Origin: JAGZEG01 sp963930185
GTDB taxonomy: Bacteria; Actinomycetota; Coriobacteriia; Coriobacteriales; UMGS124
Length of the DNA stretch: 64,000 bases
Direction of reading: 5' to 3'
Assembly (NCBI GenBank): GCA_963930185.1
Contig: CAWVLT010000002.1
Location: 62,001-126,000 of the forward strand
The notes beneath the pieces were generated by a model that did no database searches, had not been told where the DNA came from, and was given only the letters and a program-made list of their open reading frames with translations. Shown here one piece after another: positions 60,787 through 64,000 of the stretch. A program made the translations under genes and the position numbers. The number at the start of each line of letters is the position of its first letter. Within the stretch, counting starts at the first letter, position 1.

Positions 60787-61296
60787 CTACTCCTGCGACG
60801 ATAGGTCGCGCAGCTCGCGCTCGTCGAGGACGCTCACCCCGGCATCCATGAGCAGGCGCGTGGCAACCCCGTCGCCCGTGCGCAGGCGCCCGGAGAACGT
60901 GCCGTCATACACCTGCCCCACGCCACACGAAGGACTGTGCGCCTTGAGGATCGCCACGCTGGCGCCGCTCTCGCGCACGCGCTCGAGCGAGCGGGCCGCG
61001 CCCAGCGCGAACTGCTCGCTGACGTCGCGCCCGTCACGCAGCACGATGCGCCCGTCAGGCTGGGCCTCGGCCGGCGGGCGCGGCACGGGCAGGCCGCCTG
61101 CGCCCTCCGGGCAGATCGGTATCACCGTGAGGCGCGCGGTCGCGTCGAGGACCGCCTGGTTGCGGCGCTGCTGCCCGTCGTAGCGGCAAGGCGTGCCCAG
61201 CAGGCACGCGCTCACGGCGACGGGAGCGCCGTCCGGCAGCGCCTCAAGCACCGCATGCGCCTCGACGGCGCGAGCACACACCCGGGCAGTGCCCAT
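60787..61296 (-). CDS. DUF523 family protein
   Basis: 169 residues from the ATG with GGAGG 6 bases upstream; the frame runs on further but that part is His/Arg-rich without family match. Family landmarks are VSACLLGTPCRYDG near residue 28, FALGAARSLERV, ILKAHSPSCGVGQVYDGTFSG with the conserved SPSCG, and GDGVATRLLMDAGV. The conserved cysteines suggest a metal or Fe-S site. The biochemical role is not established. It lies between the SurA-like gene and pstB on the same strand. Confidence 0.87.
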   Translation of the reverse strand: MGTARVCARAVEAHAVLEALPDGAPVAVSACLLGTPCRYDGQQRRNQAVLDATARLTVIPICPEGAGGLPVPRPPAEAQPDGRIVLRDGRDVSEQFALGAARSLERVRESGASVAILKAHSPSCGVGQVYDGTFSGRLRTGDGVATRLLMDAGVSVLDERELRDLSSQE

Positions 61297-61352
61297 GTCA
61301 GCCTCCACAACCTCGCGTTTTCGCGTCCTTTTCGCGTCCGAATGCCGTCGCG

Positions 61353-62282
61353 CTAGGAGATGAGCGTGTCGACCGTGATGGCCGCGTCCTCCATGAACTG
61401 GTTGACGTACTGCGTCCACTGGCTGCCCACCGAGGAGGCGGTCACCTGATACTCCTGATACGCGACGTAATAGGCGAGCTGGGCCGCCTCGTAGTTGGCC
61501 GAGTCGGCCGAGAACGTGGCGTCCTGCAGCACCGTGTAGTAGTTGTTGCTCGTGTTGGCCCACGTGCCCGTCGAAGAGTCCCAGTTGGCGCCGAGCAGGT
61601 TGATGATGTAGGCGGCGTAGTCGGCGTTTGCCGTCTCGGTGTCGCCGTCGGAGGGGGCCACGGGGGCCTGCGGGGCGCTCGGCAGCTCGCCGATGACCTG
61701 GTCGCGCAGCTTCTTGACGCCCGCGGCCTCGCTCAGGATCTGGCGCGCCTGGTCCTCCCCCATGCCGTACTGGCTGGCGATGGCGGAGATGTCGGTCGTG
61801 CCGGCGAAGCTCTGCAGGTAGTCGTTGAGGTCCTCCTCGCTCACCGTGATGCCCGCCTGGGAGACCTGGTCGGCGAGGATGCGGTTGCGCGCGTAGGAGA
61901 CGATCATGTCGGCCGTGGGGCTGGCGTAGGTGCCGTCGTCGTTGCGGGCCGAGTCGAGGCTGATCGAGTCCTCGATGGCCTGGCGCGCCGTGATGGTGTA
62001 CACCTTGCCGCCGTAGGTATAGGTGCCCACGCGCTGGTCAAGCTGGCTTTCGGTGATCGTGGCGGGGATCGTCGACTGCGGCAGGCTGATGAGGTTGCGC
62101 AGGAAAAACATGCCCAGCACGGCACCGAGGATCAGGGCGAGCACCGCGATGGCAACCACGAGCAGCGGGCTCACGCCCGACCGACGCAGCGGCAGCTCCT
62201 GCGGGCCCTGACCATACGGCGACTGCTGCTGCATGCGCTGCGGCTGCACGCGGTTCATGTGCGATGCGTTCATGGATGCCAT
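61353..62282 (-). CDS. Membrane-anchored SurA-N-like protein
   Basis: 309 residues with GAGG upstream of the ATG. A Gln/Pro-rich cytoplasmic N-terminus (residues 1-38) precedes one helix (SPLLVVAIAVLALILGAVLGMFFL), and the rest is outside. That part resembles the SurA/PrsA N-terminal chaperone region: ARQAIEDSISLDSARND, VSYARNRILADQVSQAGITV, SEEDLNDYLQSF, YGMGEDQARQILSEAAGVKK. No PpiC isomerase domain is seen, so a foldase enzyme role is doubtful; chaperone activity at the membrane surface is the better guess. It is upstream of DUF523 at 56 bases. Confidence 0.75.
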   Translation of the reverse strand: MASMNASHMNRVQPQRMQQQSPYGQGPQELPLRRSGVSPLLVVAIAVLALILGAVLGMFFLRNLISLPQSTIPATITESQLDQRVGTYTYGGKVYTITARQAIEDSISLDSARNDDGTYASPTADMIVSYARNRILADQVSQAGITVSEEDLNDYLQSFAGTTDISAIASQYGMGEDQARQILSEAAGVKKLRDQVIGELPSAPQAPVAPSDGDTETANADYAAYIINLLGANWDSSTGTWANTSNNYYTVLQDATFSADSANYEAAQLAYYVAYQEYQVTASSVGSQWTQYVNQFMEDAAITVDTLIS

Positions 62283-62500
62283 GGGTACCTCACTTGTGTA
62301 CGGCGGCCGCCGACAGGATGCCGCCTGGCCTCATCGGGAATTCGACAGGCACATTGTACGGCATCCCACGTCGTCGTGCCGTCGTGGTATCGTTGCACAC
62401 TACAGGTTCACCGTACAGGTTCACTGCCCGTGCGCAACAATGAGGGCGTCGTCGTGCCGTCACGCCGCGGCGGCACCCGCCGCACCACGACAAGAAAGGC

Positions 62501-63292
62501 ATGGCCATGTTCACCCACGCGATCGTTCGCCGCCCCTCCCGCTCGCTCGTCGACGGGATCACCTCCTCCCCCGAGCTCGGAGTGCCCGACTACGAGCTCG
62601 CCTGCGTCCAGCACGAGGCGTACGTCGCCGCCCTTGAGGCATGCGGCCTTGAGGTCCAGGTGCTGCCGGCGCTCGAGGAGTACCCCGACTCGTGCTTCGT
62701 GGAGGACGTGGCGGTGGTCACGCGACGCGGCGCGATCATCGACAACCCCGGCGCGCCCTCGCGCAACGGGGAGACCGCGTTCATCGAGGAGGCGCTGCGC
62801 GGGTACTTCGCCGAGGACCGCATCGCCCGCATCACGAGCCCCGGCACCCTTGAGGGCGGTGACGTCATGATGGCCGGCGACTGCTTCTACGTGGGTCGCT
62901 CCGCCCGCACCAACGCCGAGGGCATCCGCCAGTTCTCGGAGATCCTGCAGGGCTGGGACCTGCAGTGCGTCGAGGTGCCGCTCGAGCACGTGCTGCACCT
63001 CAAGACCGGCGTCAACTACCTAAACGAGAGCCCCTCCGGCGAGCGCGTGCTGCTGGTGGCCGGCGAGTTCGTGGACAAGCCCGTCTTCGATAGCTTTAGC
63101 AAGATCGAGACCCCCGCCGAGGAGGCCTATGCCGCCAACAGCCTGTGGGTGAACGGCACCGTCATCGTCCCGAGCGGCTACTCCACCGTGCTTGCGCGCA
63201 TCCAGCAGGCCGGCTACCCCACGATCGAGGTGGACACCTCGGAGTTCCGTAAGATCGACGGCGGGCTGAGCTGCCTGAGCCTGAGGTTCTAG
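62501..63292 (+). CDS. Dimethylarginine dimethylaminohydrolase-like amidinohydrolase
   Basis: 263 residues; the ATG has AGAAAGG a few bases upstream. DDAH splits methylated arginine into citrulline and methylamines. The fold is that of arginine-modifying enzymes: CFVEDVAVV (substrate Asp/Glu loop, about 65-73), GTLEGGDVMM (117-124), HLKTG (catalytic His166) and GGLSCLSLRF at the C-terminus with nucleophile Cys258. The spacing matches bacterial DDAH. The real substrate could be another guanidine compound; in anaerobes such enzymes may use arginine derivatives for carbon or nitrogen. It has no operon partner. Confidence 0.9.
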   Translation: MAMFTHAIVRRPSRSLVDGITSSPELGVPDYELACVQHEAYVAALEACGLEVQVLPALEEYPDSCFVEDVAVVTRRGAIIDNPGAPSRNGETAFIEEALRGYFAEDRIARITSPGTLEGGDVMMAGDCFYVGRSARTNAEGIRQFSEILQGWDLQCVEVPLEHVLHLKTGVNYLNESPSGERVLLVAGEFVDKPVFDSFSKIETPAEEAYAANSLWVNGTVIVPSGYSTVLARIQQAGYPTIEVDTSEFRKIDGGLSCLSLRF

Positions 63293-63389
63293 AGGCGTGG
63301 GCCTGCGGGCGTGCATTCGCGTTGCGTCTTACGCCCCATGGCACCACGCCTGCAGTTCCGTGTGATCGTCATGGTTTTGGTAGTACAAA

Positions 63390-63418
63390 GGTATGCTAAT
63401 AGCTTATACTATCATACC
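63390..63418 (+). promoter_or_regulatory. Operator/promoter of the DinJ/YafQ operon
   Basis: GGTATG (63390-63395) and CATACC (63413-63418) are inverted 6-bp arms. Between them are the near-palindrome GCTAATAGC and the -10 hexamer TATACT (63405-63410). The arrangement fits repression by the antitoxin. Confidence 0.6.
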
Positions 63419-63442
63419 AGAACTCGACAGATGGGAGTCTGT

Positions 63443-63733
63443 ATGGCCACGGCACTCTCCACGGCAACACTCACCACGAAGGTGACCCCCGACGAGAAGA
63501 AGGGCTTTCTCGAGGCGTGTGCAGAGATCGGAACCACCCCGAGCAACGCTCTGCGCATGTTCGTCTCCGCCTTCACTAAGCGCGGGGGGTTCCCCTTCGA
63601 CACGTCGAACCCCTACGGCTTCAGCGCGGAGACTCTCCAGGCGATGGACGATGCCGCCCGCGGCCGCAACCTTTCGGGGCCTTACAAGTCAACCGACGAG
63701 ATGTGGGCAGCAATCCTCGACGAAGAGGAGTAG
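63443..63733 (+). CDS. RelB/DinJ-family antitoxin
   Basis: 96 residues from the ATG with GGGAG 5 bases upstream; an ATG four codons earlier is less well placed. The ribbon-helix-helix part is STATLTTKVTPDEKKGFLEA followed by AEIGTTPSNALRMFVSAFTKRGGFPFD, the standard DinJ motif ending in (F/L)PFD. The C-terminal part is acidic (STDEMWAAILDEEE) and would neutralise the toxin that follows at 3 bases. This family is distinct from the two RelB-like antitoxins paired with PIN toxins in this window. Confidence 0.9.
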   Translation: MATALSTATLTTKVTPDEKKGFLEACAEIGTTPSNALRMFVSAFTKRGGFPFDTSNPYGFSAETLQAMDDAARGRNLSGPYKSTDEMWAAILDEEE

Positions 63734-63736
63734 CCC

Positions 63737-64000
63737 GTGCTCGACATCAAGTTCACCTCGCAGTTCAAAAAGGACATGAAGCGCCTGCTCAAACAGGGAG
63801 CGGACAAAGAGAAGGTCGACGCGGTGATAAACGCCCTACGGGAGGGGAAGGGCCTGCCCGAAAGAATGCGCGACCATGCGCTCACCGGCAGGTATCGCGG
63901 AAACCGCGAGTGTCACATCGAGCCTGACTGGCTGCTTATCTACCGCATTCTTGCCGACGAGCTGGTGCTTGTCGCAGTGCGAACCGGCTCGCACGCCGAA
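63737..64000 (+). CDS. YafQ/RelE-type mRNA interferase toxin (partial at window end)
   Basis: 88 residues from a GTG 3 bases after the antitoxin stop, running off the window. YafQ-type RNases cut mRNA in the ribosomal A site. Seen are KFTSQFKKDMKRLLKQG, LPERMRDHALTGRYRGNREC, HIEPDWLLIYRI and, at the edge, LVAVRTGSHAE, the place of the conserved TGTHSDLF end. Only the last few residues should be missing. Confidence 0.9.
   Translation, partial: MLDIKFTSQFKKDMKRLLKQGADKEKVDAVINALREGKGLPERMRDHALTGRYRGNRECHIEPDWLLIYRILADELVLVAVRTGSHAE

Overview
This is a GC-rich, densely coded stretch of bacterial chromosome. The gene content points to an anaerobic, host-associated actinobacterium of the class Coriobacteriia (Olsenella/Atopobium/Eggerthella-like). 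The main clues are TAT-exported fumarate-reductase-like flavoproteins paired with membrane-anchored LuxR regulators, a DUF3516 helicase, a ferredoxin-type aldo/keto reductase, acetate kinase, and a giant sortase-anchored Cna_B/SpaA adhesin. The species assignment is inference. No rRNA, tRNA, IS transposase, prophage or CRISPR array was seen.

Layout. 1-1.9 kb: the tail of a sensor kinase, a Fic protein and a flavin reductase. 2.4-19.5 kb: one enormous minus-strand surface adhesin of about 5,700 residues. It runs from a signal peptide through acidic and Pro/Glu-rich stalks, about 11 Cna_B-like modules and about 20-24 SpaA-like repeats to a VPKTG sorting signal, and is broken by a single-base frameshift near 17,837. 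19.9-25 kb: PAP2 phosphatase, Ski2-like helicase and ThpR. 25-27 kb: a RelB-like/PIN toxin-antitoxin pair, then an XRE regulator coupled to a small membrane protein. 27.8-35 kb: two mirror-image modules, each a TAT flavoprotein divergent from a membrane LuxR regulator, with the two regulators tail to tail. 35.1-36 kb: a second RelB-like/PIN pair. 36.3-38 kb: an ECF sigma factor with its membrane partner. 38.7-49.7 kb: HelD, a PiT phosphate transporter with a small membrane protein and a tandem Usp, a short UvrA-like ABC ATPase, a GNAT acetyltransferase, a secreted protein and a CDF metal exporter. 49.9-57.2 kb: acetate kinase, an unknown protein, an S4-domain protein, isoaspartyl peptidase, a membrane protein, an Fe-S aldo/keto reductase and a TetR regulator. 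57.2-60.6 kb: PhoR-like kinase, PhoB-like regulator and PstB. 60.8-64 kb: DUF523 protein, a SurA-like membrane protein, a DDAH-like hydrolase and a DinJ/YafQ toxin-antitoxin pair cut by the window end.

The most unusual signal is not a gene. Three intergenic elements of 228-232 bp (27,285-27,512; 38,241-38,472; 51,102-51,331) share about 50-bp inverted arms with distinct left and right versions, all in the same orientation. They enclose about 130 bp of unrelated interior, AT-rich in one copy. Two further intergenic elements (1,935-2,158; 56,143-56,361) have the same size and architecture but diverged arms. I do not recognise this family. Short 14-17 bp imperfect tandem repeats next to several of these sites, and palindromic operator candidates between the flavoprotein and LuxR genes, are further features worth checking.
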